Below, one piece after another: positions 38,514 through 47,638 of a stretch of 64,000 nucleotides of DNA. This DNA comes from Nocardioides sp. zg-1308 (GTDB lineage: Bacteria > Actinomycetota > Actinomycetes > Propionibacteriales > Nocardioidaceae): positions 310,001 through 374,000 of the forward strand of contig NZ_JABJQY010000005.1 of the NCBI RefSeq assembly GCF_013155375.1, given 5' to 3'. Positions within the stretch are counted from its first letter, which is position 1. Every line of letters starts with the position of its first letter. Position numbers and translations under genes: made by a program. Under the pieces are notes generated by a model. The model did no database searches. It was not told where the DNA came from and saw only the letters and a list, made by a program, of their open reading frames with translations.

Positions 38514-39625
38514 GCCCGCGCGGCCTCGAGCGACGCGGCGAGGGTCTCCTGCAGCTCGTCCCAGGCGACGACGAACTTGTCGACGCCCTCCTTGATGAGG
38601 GCCTTGATGACGTCGTCGTAGTCGATGCCGGCGTCGGCCAGCGCCTGCATGTGAGCGGCGGCGTCGTCGTAGAACGGCCGGATGCGGTCACCGCGCACCT
38701 CGCCGTGGTCGGCGACCGCGTCGAGGGTCTTCTCGGGCATCGTGTTGACGGTGTCGGCGGCGACCAGGTCGACGACGTACATGGTGTCGTCGTAGTCGGG
38801 GTTCTTCACGCCGGTGGAGGCCCACAGCGGCCGCTGCTTGCGCGCGCCCTTGGCCTCGAGCGCGGCCCAGCGCTCGCCCTGGAAGAAGTCCTCGTACATC
38901 TGGAAGGCCAGGCGGGCGTTGGCGACGCCGGCCTTGCCCCGCAGCGCCGGGTCGGTGCCCGGGCCACCGGTCGTCGCCTCGAGGCGCTTGTCGATCTCCG
39001 AGTCGACGCGGGAGACGAAGAACGACGCGACCGAGTGGATGCCGCTCAGGTCGTGGCCGTTGTCGGACGCCCGTTCCAGACCGGTGACGTATGCCTCCAT
39101 CACGTTGCGGTACTGCTCGAGCCCGAAGATGAGGGTCACGTTGACCGAGATGCCGGCCGCGAGGGTCTCCGTGATCGCGGGCCAGCCCTCCTTCGTCCCC
39201 GGGATCTTGATCATCACGTTGGGCTCGCCGACGGTCTTGTGGAGGATCGCCGCCTCGGTGACGGTCTCGCCGGTGTCGTGGGCGAGACCGGGGGAGACCT
39301 CGATGGAGACGCGGCCGTCGACGCCGTCGGTGGCGTCGAAGACCGGGCGCATGACCTTGCAGGCCTCGCGCACGTCGTCGGTGGTGATGACGAGGGTCGC
39401 CTTGTCGACGTCGGCGCCCTGCGCCGCCAGCTCCCGGACCTGGGCGTCGTAGCGCTCGCCCTTGGCCAGCGCCGACTGGAAGATCGCCGGGTTGGACGTC
39501 ACGCCGACGACGTGCCGGTTCTGGACGAGGTCGGCGAGGTTGCCGGTCTCGAGGCGCTCGCGGGACAGGTCGTCGAGCCAGATGGACACCCCGGCGTCAG
39601 CCAGGGCCTTGAGACGGTCGTTCAT
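38510..39625 (-). CDS. tal: Transaldolase
   Basis: A 371-aa TalB-type enzyme of the longer actinobacterial subclass. GVSIWLDDLSRERL and VGVTSNPAIFQSAL are the N-terminal signatures; VMIKIPGTKEG carries the Schiff-base Lys; NVTLIFGLEQY follows. ATG 39625 has AGGAGG 4 nt upstream. A 47-nt gap separates it from tkt. Confidence 0.96.
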
Positions 39626-39672
39626 GGTGCCTCCTGAGGATCGGTGGTCGGTGGCTGCGGGCTCGGCCGACG

Positions 39673-41790
39673 TCAGTCGGTGAGCGTGCGCAGGCTGTCG
39701 CGAGCGGCGTTGGCCACCGCCTCGCCGGTGATGTCGAACTCCTCGTAGATGCGCGCGTAGTCGGCCGAGGCGCCGTAGTGGTCGATGGACACGATCCGGC
39801 CGTGGTCGCCGACGTACTCGCGCCAGCCCTGCTTCACGCCGGCCTCGACCGACACGCGGGCCTTGACCGTCGGGGGGAGCACGGTCTCGCGGTAGGCCTC
39901 CTCCTGCTCCTCGAACCACTCGAGGCAGGGCAGGGAGACGACGCGGGCACGGATGCCGTCCTCGGCGAGGAGGTCGCGCGCGGCGACTGCCACCTGCACC
40001 TCGGAGCCGGTGCCCATCAGGATGACGTCGGGGTCGCCGCCCTCGACGTCGAGGAGGACGTAGCCGCCGCGGTGCACGTTCGAGGTGTCGCTGAAGCCGT
40101 CCTCGCCGCGCGGGAAGACGGGGACGTTCTGGCGGGTGAGCGCGATGCCGGCCGGGTGGTCGGTGCGCTGGAGCACCGCGTGCCACGCGGCAGCGGTCTC
40201 GTTTGCGTCCGCGGGGCGTACGACGTCGAGGCCGGGGATCGCGCGCAGCGCCGCCAGGTGCTCGATCGGCTGGTGCGTCGGGCCGTCCTCGCCGAGGCCG
40301 ATCGAGTCGTGGGTCCACACGTAGGTGACCGGCAGGCCCATCAGCGCGGCCAGGCGGACGGAGCCGCGCATGTAGTCGCTGAAGGTGAGGAAGGTGCCGC
40401 CGAAGACGCGGGTGCCGCCGTGGAGGGCGATGCCGTTGAGGATGCCGCCCATGCCGTGCTCGCGGATGCCGAAGTGCAGCACGCGTCCGGCGAGCGGGTC
40501 GCCCGACCACTGGTCGGTGGACCGGACCGCCGGGATGAAGGAGGGCGCGTCCTCGATGGTGGTGTTGTTGGACTCCGCCAGGTCGGCGGAGCCGCCCCAC
40601 AGCTCGGGCATGACGGCCGCGACGGCGTTGATGACCGCGCCGGAGGCCTTGCGGGTGGCGACGCCCTTGGGGTCGGCGTCGAAGCTCGGCAGGGCGTCGG
40701 CCAGCCCCTCGGGCAGCGCCCGGGTCTGCATGCGACGGAAGACCTCGAGCCGCTCCTCGGGCGCGGCCGCCTGCCAGGCGTCGAACCGCTCCTGCCAGGC
40801 CGACTGCTCCAGCTTGCCGCGCTCCACGAGGGAGCGGGTGCGGGCGATGACGTCCTCGGGCACCTCGAAGTGCTTCTCGGGGTCGAAGCCGAGGATCTCC
40901 TTGGTCGCCGCCACCTCCTCGGCGCCGAGGGCGGAGCCGTGGGACTTGCCGGTGCCCTGCGCGGTCGGCGCGGGCCAGGCGATCAGGGTGCGCAGCACGA
41001 CGAGGCTGGGGCGGTCGGTGACCTCGGCGGCGGCGCGCACCGCGTCGTACAGAGCGGGGACGTCCTCGACGTAGTCGGTGCCGTCGTTGGTCCAGTCGAC
41101 GGTCTGCACGTGCCAGCCGTAGGCCTCGTAGCGGGCGCCGACGTCCTCGGTGAAGGCGACGTCGGTGTCGCCCTCGATGGAGATGCGGTTGGCGTCGTAG
41201 ATCATCGTCAGGTTGCCGAGCTGCTGGGTGCCGGCGATCGAGGACGCCTCGGCGCTGATGCCCTCCTCGAGGTCGCCGTCGGAGCAGATCGCGTAGACGT
41301 GGTGGGTGAACGGGGAGTCGGCCTCCGCCGTGTCGGGGTCGAGCAGGCCGCGCTCGCGGCGGGCGGCCATGGCCATGCCGACCGCGTTGGCGACGCCCTG
41401 GCCGAGGGGGCCCGTGGTGGTCTCGACGCCGGCGGTGTGGCCGTGCTCGGGGTGCCCGGGGGTCTTGCTGCCCCAGGTGCGCAGCGAGCGCAGGTCCTCG
41501 ATCTCGAGGCCCCAGCCGCCGAGGAAGAGCTGGGTGTAGAGGGTGATGGAGCTGTGGCCGGCCGAGAGCACGAAGCGGTCGCGACCGGTCCAGTGCGGGT
41601 CGGCCGGGTTGTGCCGCATCACCTTCTGGAAGAGCAGGTACGCCGCGGGCGCCAGGCTCATGGCGGTGCCGGGGTGGCCGTTGCCGACCTTCTGCACCGC
41701 GTCCATCGCGAGCACACGGGAGGTGTCGACAGCTCTGTCGTCGATCTCGTCCCACTCGAGCGTGGCGGGCAGGGCGGAGTTCTCGGACAA
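39673..41790 (-). CDS. tkt: Transketolase
   Basis: A 705-aa thiamine-diphosphate enzyme. KVGNGHPGTAMSLAP near residue 36 and GPLGQGVANAVGMA are N-terminal motifs; the TPP site is AICSDGDLEEG and ending YDANRISIEG; RTLIAWPAP and HDSIGLGEDGPTHQP follow. The start is probably TTG 41790: GAGAGGA precedes it by 6 nt, and further upstream codons are unlike the family. It heads the tkt-tal-pgi-zwf-opcA-pgl operon; TAGGCT (41882-41887, - strand) may be its -10. Confidence 0.94.
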   Translation of the reverse strand: MSENSALPATLEWDEIDDRAVDTSRVLAMDAVQKVGNGHPGTAMSLAPAAYLLFQKVMRHNPADPHWTGRDRFVLSAGHSSITLYTQLFLGGWGLEIEDLRSLRTWGSKTPGHPEHGHTAGVETTTGPLGQGVANAVGMAMAARRERGLLDPDTAEADSPFTHHVYAICSDGDLEEGISAEASSIAGTQQLGNLTMIYDANRISIEGDTDVAFTEDVGARYEAYGWHVQTVDWTNDGTDYVEDVPALYDAVRAAAEVTDRPSLVVLRTLIAWPAPTAQGTGKSHGSALGAEEVAATKEILGFDPEKHFEVPEDVIARTRSLVERGKLEQSAWQERFDAWQAAAPEERLEVFRRMQTRALPEGLADALPSFDADPKGVATRKASGAVINAVAAVMPELWGGSADLAESNNTTIEDAPSFIPAVRSTDQWSGDPLAGRVLHFGIREHGMGGILNGIALHGGTRVFGGTFLTFSDYMRGSVRLAALMGLPVTYVWTHDSIGLGEDGPTHQPIEHLAALRAIPGLDVVRPADANETAAAWHAVLQRTDHPAGIALTRQNVPVFPRGEDGFSDTSNVHRGGYVLLDVEGGDPDVILMGTGSEVQVAVAARDLLAEDGIRARVVSLPCLEWFEEQEEAYRETVLPPTVKARVSVEAGVKQGWREYVGDHGRIVSIDHYGASADYARIYEEFDITGEAVANAARDSLRTLTD

Positions 41791-41881
41791 CGCGGTTCCT
41801 CTCGATGGAGTGCAGCCGGGGTTCAGCCGTGGGGCCGGGGAGTGCAGGATCACAGACCTGCGGAGGTGGCCTCGACTGCGA

Positions 41882-41906
41882 GCCTATCGCCGGGGCCGAG
41901 TAGACT
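41882..41906. promoter_or_regulatory. Divergent -10 candidates for tkt and ctaB
   Basis: TAGGCT on the - strand (41887 to 41882) faces tkt and TAGACT on the + strand (41901-41906) faces ctaB. Each would give a 5' leader of roughly 90-110 nt, in contrast to the leaderless genes elsewhere. No clear -35 boxes. Confidence 0.4.
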
Positions 41907-42016
41907 CGACCCCACCCGAGGGTGGCCCGGGACGTCGCTCCTCCGGCCGTTCACGGCCTCCGGTTCCCACAACTCCGGGTCCCATCCGTCTCCACCCCGT
42001 CCCCTGAGGTGCCACT

Positions 42017-42982
42017 GTGTCCCACGCCGGCTCGCGCGCTGGTGCGTCCGCCCGGCCGTCGACCGGTGGCGACCCCGACGACGACGGCGCCAAGACCTGG
42101 CGCGACGTCGTCGGCGCCTACGTCGGGCTGACCAAGCCGCGGGTCATCGAGCTGCTGCTGCTGACCACCGTGCCGGTGATGTTCTTCGCCGACCGCGGCA
42201 TCCCGCCGCTCGGCCTGGTCGCGGCGACCGTCGTGGGCGGCGCGCTGTCGGCCGGCTCGGCGTCGGCCTTCAACTGCGTCTACGACCGCGACATCGACGA
42301 GCAGATGCGGCGTACGCGCCGCCGCGCCCTGCCGCGCCACATCGTCTCGCCGCTGTCGGCCCTCGTCTTCGCCACCGTCCTGGCCGTGCTGTCGACGGTG
42401 GTGCTGGCGCTGTGGGTCAACTGGCTCTCGGCGACGCTCTCGCTGCTCGCCAACGCCTTCTACGTGCTCGTCTACACCATCCTGCTCAAGCGCCGCACGA
42501 CGCAGAACATCGTGTGGGGCGGGCTGGCGGGCTGCTTCCCGGCGCTGATCGGCTGGACCGCCGTCACCGGCGAGCTGGCGTGGACGCCGGTCGTGCTGTT
42601 CCTCGTGGTGTTCTTCTGGACGCCGCCGCACACCTGGGCGCTGGCGCTGCGCTACCGCGAGGACTACCGCAACGTCGACGTGCCCATGCTGCCCGTCGTG
42701 AAGCCGGCGGCCGAGGTCGGTCGGCAGGTCGTGCTCTACAGCTGGGTCATGGTGGCCACCTCGCTGCTGCTCTGGCCGGTGGCCGGCACCAGCCTGGTCT
42801 ACCCGGTGGCGGCGGCCGTGCTGGGAGCGGTGTTCCTCGTCGAGGCCCACCGCATGTGGGCGCGCACGAAGGTCTCCGACGCCCTGGGGGAGATCAACCC
42901 GATGCGGCTCTTCCACACCTCGAACCTCTACCTGTCCCTCCTTTTCGTCGCAGTTGCGCTGGATCCCCTGCTCGGCCGCTGA
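42017..42982 (+). CDS. ctaB: Protoheme IX farnesyltransferase (heme O synthase)
   Basis: A 321-aa UbiA-family membrane enzyme adding farnesyl to heme B for the aa3 oxidase. LTKPRVIELLLLT begins the first helix; the prenyl-diphosphate site is NCVYDRDID; FWTPPHTWALALRY and the second Asp-rich loop REDYRNVDVPMLP follow. About eight or nine TM segments. GTG 42017 has GAGGTG 5 nt upstream. ctaA, the next pathway step, lies 2 kb on in the opposite direction. Confidence 0.95.
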   Translation: MSHAGSRAGASARPSTGGDPDDDGAKTWRDVVGAYVGLTKPRVIELLLLTTVPVMFFADRGIPPLGLVAATVVGGALSAGSASAFNCVYDRDIDEQMRRTRRRALPRHIVSPLSALVFATVLAVLSTVVLALWVNWLSATLSLLANAFYVLVYTILLKRRTTQNIVWGGLAGCFPALIGWTAVTGELAWTPVVLFLVVFFWTPPHTWALALRYREDYRNVDVPMLPVVKPAAEVGRQVVLYSWVMVATSLLLWPVAGTSLVYPVAAAVLGAVFLVEAHRMWARTKVSDALGEINPMRLFHTSNLYLSLLFVAVALDPLLGR

Positions 42983-42994
42983 CGATCTCCGAGC
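42970..42994 (+). terminator. Weak hairpin at the ctaB 3' end
   Basis: GCTCGG (42970-42975) pairs with CCGAGC (42989-42994), loop 13 nt, spanning the stop codon. Confidence 0.3.
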
Positions 42995-43146
42995 GCCCTA
43001 GCGCATATTGACGAACTCGTCAGACGACTGAGGGAATCCAGAGAGCATCTTGAGACAACCTCTCGTGTTTGCCGCTCCCGCGCCGCGTTGAATCGAGTGA
43101 TGGGGAGGCAGCGGGCGTCCCCACGCTATTTGGGGGTTTGTCACAC

Positions 43147-44355
43147 ATGTCTTCAGCACCACACGAGAGCCTGAGCGAACAGGTCGGCGGGCAGGGCGCA
43201 GGACGTACGTCCTCCCTGAACCGCACGGTGTCACGCGTCGTCACGCTCGTCCTGGCCGTCGGCTTCGCCGTCGTCGGGATCGCCGGCGCCGCGAGCGCCC
43301 ACCACAACACCATCACCGGCTCCGTCGCCTGCAAGACGGGCGGGGGCTGGACCGTCACCTGGACGGTCACCAACAGCGAGACCGTCACCGAGACGATCAC
43401 GGCCTCCAACCGGTCCGTCGTCCCGGTGGGCACCAAGCTGACGTCCACGCAGACCGCGAAGTTCACCGAGACCGTCACCAGCAAGCCGACGGGTGACGTC
43501 ACCCTGCGGCTCGACGCCAGGTGGGACAACGGCAACACCAACACGAGCTACGGCACCATCCCGGTCTACAAGTTCACCGACAACTGCGTCGTGAAGACCG
43601 TGCAGCCGCCGACCGTGCCGGTGGTCGACGACTGTGGTCCGGGCAACGCCCACTACGGCCAGGTGCCCACCGGCCCCTGGACCGTGACGACCCACTCCAA
43701 CGGCAGCCTCACGGTCACCACCACCCCGGGACACCAGTTCCCCAACGGGCAGACGACCCTGACCTACCCGGCGCCGACCGACAGCAACGTGCCGTGCCCG
43801 CCCACCACCGTCCAGCCGCCGACCGTGCCGGTCGTCGACGACTGTGGTCCGGGCAACGCCCACTACGGCCAGGTGCCCACCGGCCCCTGGACGGCGACGA
43901 CCAACTCCGACGGCAGTCTCACGCTGACCGCCACCCCGGGGCACCAGTTCCCCAACGGTCAGACCACCACGACCTACCCCGTGCCGACCGACAGCAACGT
44001 GCCCTGCCCGACCCCGCCGGTCGTCACCCCGCCGGTCACGCCGCCGGTGGTCACGCCGCCCGAGGTGCTGCCCGCCCAGGTCCGGGTCGTCCGGGCGCAG
44101 GCCCGCATGATCGACAAGTGCGGTCGCAGCGGTGACCGGATCAAGGTTGGCGAGCGCTCCGGTGTCGTCTACAAGTCGCGCGGCAAGGTGCTGCGTCAGG
44201 GCGCCTGGCTCAAGGCGACGCACCGGTCGGTGACCGTCCGCGCCTTCGCCGCCGACGCGTCCTACCGGCTCGAGGGCAAGCGGGTGTGGAAGATGACCTT
44301 CAGCACCCGGCCGTGCGCGGCCGCCCCGGAGATCGCGCCGAACACCGGATCCTGA
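43147..44355 (+). CDS. Secreted repeat protein with C-terminal APNTGS, paired with a sortase
   Basis: A 402-aa protein of unknown function. A signal region lies near residues 35-62 (VVTLVLAVGFAVVGIAGAASA). A beta-rich domain follows, then two tandem 70-residue repeats (DNA 43597-43806 and 43807-44010): each has TVQPPTVPVVDDCGPGNAHY, PTGPWT and GHQFPNGQTT and ends in VPCP. A PPVVTPPVT proline linker leads to a second domain with Cys. The last residues are APNTGS, like an LPxTG sorting motif but with no hydrophobic segment or basic tail after it. Its stop overlaps the sortase start (TGATG). ATG 43147 is assumed; the 164 nt upstream hold no clear promoter. Confidence 0.65.
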   Translation: MSSAPHESLSEQVGGQGAGRTSSLNRTVSRVVTLVLAVGFAVVGIAGAASAHHNTITGSVACKTGGGWTVTWTVTNSETVTETITASNRSVVPVGTKLTSTQTAKFTETVTSKPTGDVTLRLDARWDNGNTNTSYGTIPVYKFTDNCVVKTVQPPTVPVVDDCGPGNAHYGQVPTGPWTVTTHSNGSLTVTTTPGHQFPNGQTTLTYPAPTDSNVPCPPTTVQPPTVPVVDDCGPGNAHYGQVPTGPWTATTNSDGSLTLTATPGHQFPNGQTTTTYPVPTDSNVPCPTPPVVTPPVTPPVVTPPEVLPAQVRVVRAQARMIDKCGRSGDRIKVGERSGVVYKSRGKVLRQGAWLKATHRSVTVRAFAADASYRLEGKRVWKMTFSTRPCAAAPEIAPNTGS

Positions 44356-44846
44356 TGCGCGGCACCGTGCTGGCACGCCTCCTCGTGGGCGTGACGCTCG
44401 GCGCCACAGTCCTCGTCGGTCAGGGAGCGGCGGCCCACGCCGCCCCTGACCGGCTGCGGATCCCGACGCTGGGCACCGACGCGGCCGTCATCCAGGTGGC
44501 GGCGCGCAACAACACGCTGGCCGTCGGCTCGCGCCTCCGCGGCGCGGTCTACACGTGGGCGCAGGGCGACCCGCCCTGCGACCCGACGGGCAGCACCGTC
44601 TACGCCGGCCACGCCTGGCGCGCCGGCAACGGCGTGGCGGACAGGTGGGGGCAGCTCCGTCGCGGTGACGTCGTCACCGTCGGCGGCTGCGACTTCGAGG
44701 TGACGCGGCGAGAGTTCTGGCCGGCCAAGCGCCGGATGGGATCGCTCTACTCCGTGTCGGGGCCGGCGCGCATCGTGCTCGTCGGCTGCAAGGCCGACGA
44801 CTACGCCAAGCGCACCGTCGTCTTCGCGCGCAAGGTCGAGCGCTGA
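44355..44846 (+). CDS. Class E/F-type sortase-like transpeptidase
   Basis: A 163-aa protein. An N-terminal hydrophobic signal or anchor (LLVGVTLGATVLVGQGAAAHA) precedes a sortase beta-barrel: RLRIPTLGTDAAVI, catalytic His in STVYAGHAW, Cys in RIVLVGCKADD (the TLxTC-like strand) and Arg in AKRTVVFARK. All three catalytic residues are thus visible. It is short for a sortase, and the signal could be cleaved after AHA. ATG 44355 shares bases with the stop of the repeat protein, its likely substrate or partner (inference). Confidence 0.7.
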   Translation: MRGTVLARLLVGVTLGATVLVGQGAAAHAAPDRLRIPTLGTDAAVIQVAARNNTLAVGSRLRGAVYTWAQGDPPCDPTGSTVYAGHAWRAGNGVADRWGQLRRGDVVTVGGCDFEVTRREFWPAKRRMGSLYSVSGPARIVLVGCKADDYAKRTVVFARKVER

Positions 44847-44904
44847 CCCGTCCGGGTCGCACCGGCTCGACGTACGACCGGTCCTGGGAGGGACCCGGGG
44901 AGGG

Positions 44905-45834
44905 CTAGGGCAGGCGGGTCGCAGCGTGGGGCTGCGGCTCGCCGCCTGCGCTCGCCTCGTGCACGGCCCGGTGCGGCAGCACCGCGAGGCCGATCCGCGC
45001 GAGACCCGCGGCGAGCAGCGCCGCTCCCAGCATGTGCAGGGCGACCAGGCCGACCGGCAGGTCGAGCCAGTACTGCACCCAGCCGAGCACGCCCTGCAGC
45101 ACCTCGACGAGCAGCACCAGGGCGGTCACCGTCGCCAGCCACCGGTGGCCACCACGTCGCGCCACGACGAGCAGCGCGACCGTGAGCGCGACCAGGACGT
45201 AGACCGACGACGCGTGCACCTGCGAGACGGTCGACGGGTCGAGGCCGTTGCGGGGCGACTCCGTGTCGCCGGCGTGCGGACCGGCGCCGGTGACGACGGT
45301 GCCGAGGTAGAGCACCACCCAGCCGACGGCCAGGGTGGCCCAGGCGAGCGCCCGGGGCAGCGGGGGAGCGACGTCCCGGTCGGGACTGCGCAGCTCGTCG
45401 ACGAGCGCGACGCACACCATGATCATCGCCATCGACAGCAGGAAGTGTCCGGCCACGATCCACGGGTTGAGGTCGGTCAGCACCGTGATGCCCCCGAGCA
45501 CCGCCTGCAGCGGGATGCCGAGGCCGATGACGACCGAGAGCCGGGTGGCGCGCCGGTGGCGAGCGCCGAGGGCGGCGAGGAAGCAGAGCACGGCGATCGC
45601 GGCCAGCGCGAAGGTGAGCAGCCGGTTGCCGAACTCGATGGCCCCGTGGAGGCCCAGCTCGCCGTGGGCGACGTACGACGCATCCGTGCACCGCGGCCAG
45701 GTCGGGCAACCCAGGCCGGACCCGGTCAGCCGCACGGCGGCGCCGGTGACGACGATGCCGATGTTGGCGACCAGGTTGGCGACCGCGAGGGGCCAGAGGA
45801 ACCGGGAGAGCCGGTCGAGCACGACGTGCATCAT
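44905..45834 (-). CDS. ctaA: Heme A synthase (COX15/CtaA family)
   Basis: A 309-aa membrane protein with about eight TM helices. VVTGAAVRLTGSGLGCPTWPRC is the family signature; heme-ligand histidines are in GAIEFGNRLL-adjacent HGAIE, AGHFLLSM, QVHASSVYV and ALHMLGAA. Converts heme O to heme A. ATG 45834 overlaps the stop of the upstream permease (ATGA). Being co-transcribed with an ABC-2 exporter is a common actinobacterial arrangement. Confidence 0.9.
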   Translation of the reverse strand: MMHVVLDRLSRFLWPLAVANLVANIGIVVTGAAVRLTGSGLGCPTWPRCTDASYVAHGELGLHGAIEFGNRLLTFALAAIAVLCFLAALGARHRRATRLSVVIGLGIPLQAVLGGITVLTDLNPWIVAGHFLLSMAMIMVCVALVDELRSPDRDVAPPLPRALAWATLAVGWVVLYLGTVVTGAGPHAGDTESPRNGLDPSTVSQVHASSVYVLVALTVALLVVARRGGHRWLATVTALVLLVEVLQGVLGWVQYWLDLPVGLVALHMLGAALLAAGLARIGLAVLPHRAVHEASAGGEPQPHAATRLP

Positions 45835-46637
45835 TCCCACCTGAAGGTTCGAGCAGTGAGCACCGTGCCGATCGCCGTCCACGCGGCGAGCACGAGCAGG
45901 GACCGGACGTCGACGTCGGCCTCGACGAGGGCGGCGCGCATCGCCTCGCCCAAGGCTCCTGAGGGCAGCCACTGGATGACCGACGAGGCGGCGCCGTAGG
46001 TGCTGGCGGGGAGGACGACGCCGCCCCCGGCCATGAGCAGCAGGTAGACGAGGTTGGCCAGCGCCAGCGTGGCCTCGGCGCGCAGCACGCCGGCGACGAA
46101 GAGGCCGAGCGAGGCGAAGGCCGCCGTGCCGAGGGCCACCGCAAGCACCAGGCCGACGACCGAGCGGGGCGGGTCGGCCGGCGTGGGCTCCCACCCGAGC
46201 ACCAGGCCGACGACCACGAGCACCACGAGCTGCAGCGCCACCACGTTGAGCAGGGCCAGGACCTTGCCGAGCAGGAGTCCGTGGCGGGGCAGCGGCGACG
46301 AGCCGAGCAGCTTGATGACGCCGTAGCGGCGCTCGAAGCCCGTCGCGATCGCCACCGACGTGAAGGCGGTGGACATCACGGCCAGGGCCAGGACGCCCGG
46401 GGTGAGGACGTCCACGGCGCGGTGGCCGTCGAGGTCGATCCCGATGCGTCCGGCCGCGGCGACGCCGCCGACGAGGACGATGACCGGGATGACGATGGCG
46501 AGCAGGAGCTGCTCCCCGTTGCGCAGCATCAGTCGCGCCTCCATGCGCGACTGGGCCAGCACCATCCGGGAGAGGGCGGCGGCGCCGGGCGCGGGGGTGA
46601 AGGTGCGCGCGGTGGCGCTCGTGCCGGAGGTGCTCAC
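45831..46637 (-). CDS. ABC-2 type transporter permease
   Basis: A 268-aa membrane subunit with about six TM segments (LLLAIVIPVIVLVGGVAAAG, then ALAVMSTAFTSVAIATGF and later VVALQLVVLVVVGLVL). FERRYGVIKLLGSSPLPR is the conserved cytoplasmic loop of this family. GTG 46637 overlaps the ATPase stop (GTGA). It probably works with the ATPase at 46634-47584; the position next to ctaA suggests a role in cytochrome oxidase biogenesis or lipid export (inference). Confidence 0.85.
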   Translation of the reverse strand: MSTSGTSATARTFTPAPGAAALSRMVLAQSRMEARLMLRNGEQLLLAIVIPVIVLVGGVAAAGRIGIDLDGHRAVDVLTPGVLALAVMSTAFTSVAIATGFERRYGVIKLLGSSPLPRHGLLLGKVLALLNVVALQLVVLVVVGLVLGWEPTPADPPRSVVGLVLAVALGTAAFASLGLFVAGVLRAEATLALANLVYLLLMAGGGVVLPASTYGAASSVIQWLPSGALGEAMRAALVEADVDVRSLLVLAAWTAIGTVLTARTFRWE

Positions 46638-47584
46638 GGGGCGAGCTCGCGTCCGGTGAGCTCGAGGAAGACGTCCTCGAGGGTGCGCTGGCCGAGGTTC
46701 AGCGTCTGGGGCAGCACGTCGTGCCGCTCGCACCACCGCGAGACGAGGCCGAGCGTGCTCGAGTCGGCAGGGCCGTGGATGAGCATGCTGACCTCGTCGA
46801 GCTGGCGCACCTCCGTCTCGGGGCCGAGCTCGGCGCGCAGCGACTCGGGGGCACCGTCGGGGAACGGCCGGTTGACGACGAGGCGGATCGTGGCGGAGCG
46901 TCCCCCGCGGGTGAGCTCGGCGGGCGTGCCGCTGGCGATCACGGTGCCCCGGTCGATGATGTGGATGCGGTCGGCGAGCTGCTCGGCCTCGTCCATGTGG
47001 TGAGTGGTGAGCACGACGGTCACGCCGTCGGCGCGGATCTCCCGCAGCATCTCCCACGTGGTGCGCCGCGCCTGCGGGTCCATCCCTGCGGTGGGCTCGT
47101 CGACGAAGACGAGCTCGGGCCGGCCGACGAGGGCGATGGCCAGGCCCAGCCGCTGCTTCTGCCCGCCGGACAGCCGCCGGTAGGGCGTACGGCCGCAGTC
47201 GCCGAGGCCGAGCCGGTCGCTCAGCATCGCGGTGTCGAGCGGGTGCGCGTGCAGCGAGGCCATGTGCTCCAGCATCTCCCCGGCCCGTACGCCGCTCCAG
47301 GCGCCGCCGGACTGGAGCATCACGCCGATCCGGGGGAGCAGGGCCGCGCGGTCGCGCTGCGGGTCGAGCCCGAGCACGCGCACGGTGCCCTGCTGCGGGA
47401 CGCGGTAGCCCTCGCAGGTCTCCAGCGTCGTGGTCTTCCCGGCACCGTTGGGTCCGAGGACCGCGGTGATGGAGCCGCGGGCGACGTCGAGGGAGAGGCC
47501 GTCGACGGCCACCTTGTCGCCGTAGGCCATCACGAGCCCCGAGATGTCGACGGCCGGGTCGACGGAGGAGGGGGCGGGCGGCAC
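46634..47584 (-). CDS. ABC transporter ATP-binding protein
   Basis: A 316-aa ATPase. Walker A is GPNGAGKTTT, signature LSGGQKQRL, Walker B LVFVDEPTAGMDP, switch His in VLTTHHMDEA. The extra C-terminal ~80 residues are typical of DrrA/CcmA-like exporters. GTG 47584 has TAGACT (47591-47596) 6 nt upstream, so this gene starts the leftward ATPase-permease-ctaA operon with a leaderless mRNA. Confidence 0.92.
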   Translation of the reverse strand: MPPAPSSVDPAVDISGLVMAYGDKVAVDGLSLDVARGSITAVLGPNGAGKTTTLETCEGYRVPQQGTVRVLGLDPQRDRAALLPRIGVMLQSGGAWSGVRAGEMLEHMASLHAHPLDTAMLSDRLGLGDCGRTPYRRLSGGQKQRLGLAIALVGRPELVFVDEPTAGMDPQARRTTWEMLREIRADGVTVVLTTHHMDEAEQLADRIHIIDRGTVIASGTPAELTRGGRSATIRLVVNRPFPDGAPESLRAELGPETEVRQLDEVSMLIHGPADSSTLGLVSRWCERHDVLPQTLNLGQRTLEDVFLELTGRELAP

Positions 47585-47638
47585 CCGGTCAGTCTAGGAA
47601 GCGGTGCCAGCCCGCCCGTCCACGGGGCGTGCGGGGAC

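Noticed and set aside
39778..43011. A 1077-codon open frame on the + strand opposite tkt and through ctaB
   Set aside because: Low-complexity Gly/Ala/Val/Asp/Arg composition typical of a shadow frame; tkt, tal and ctaB are certain on the other frames.
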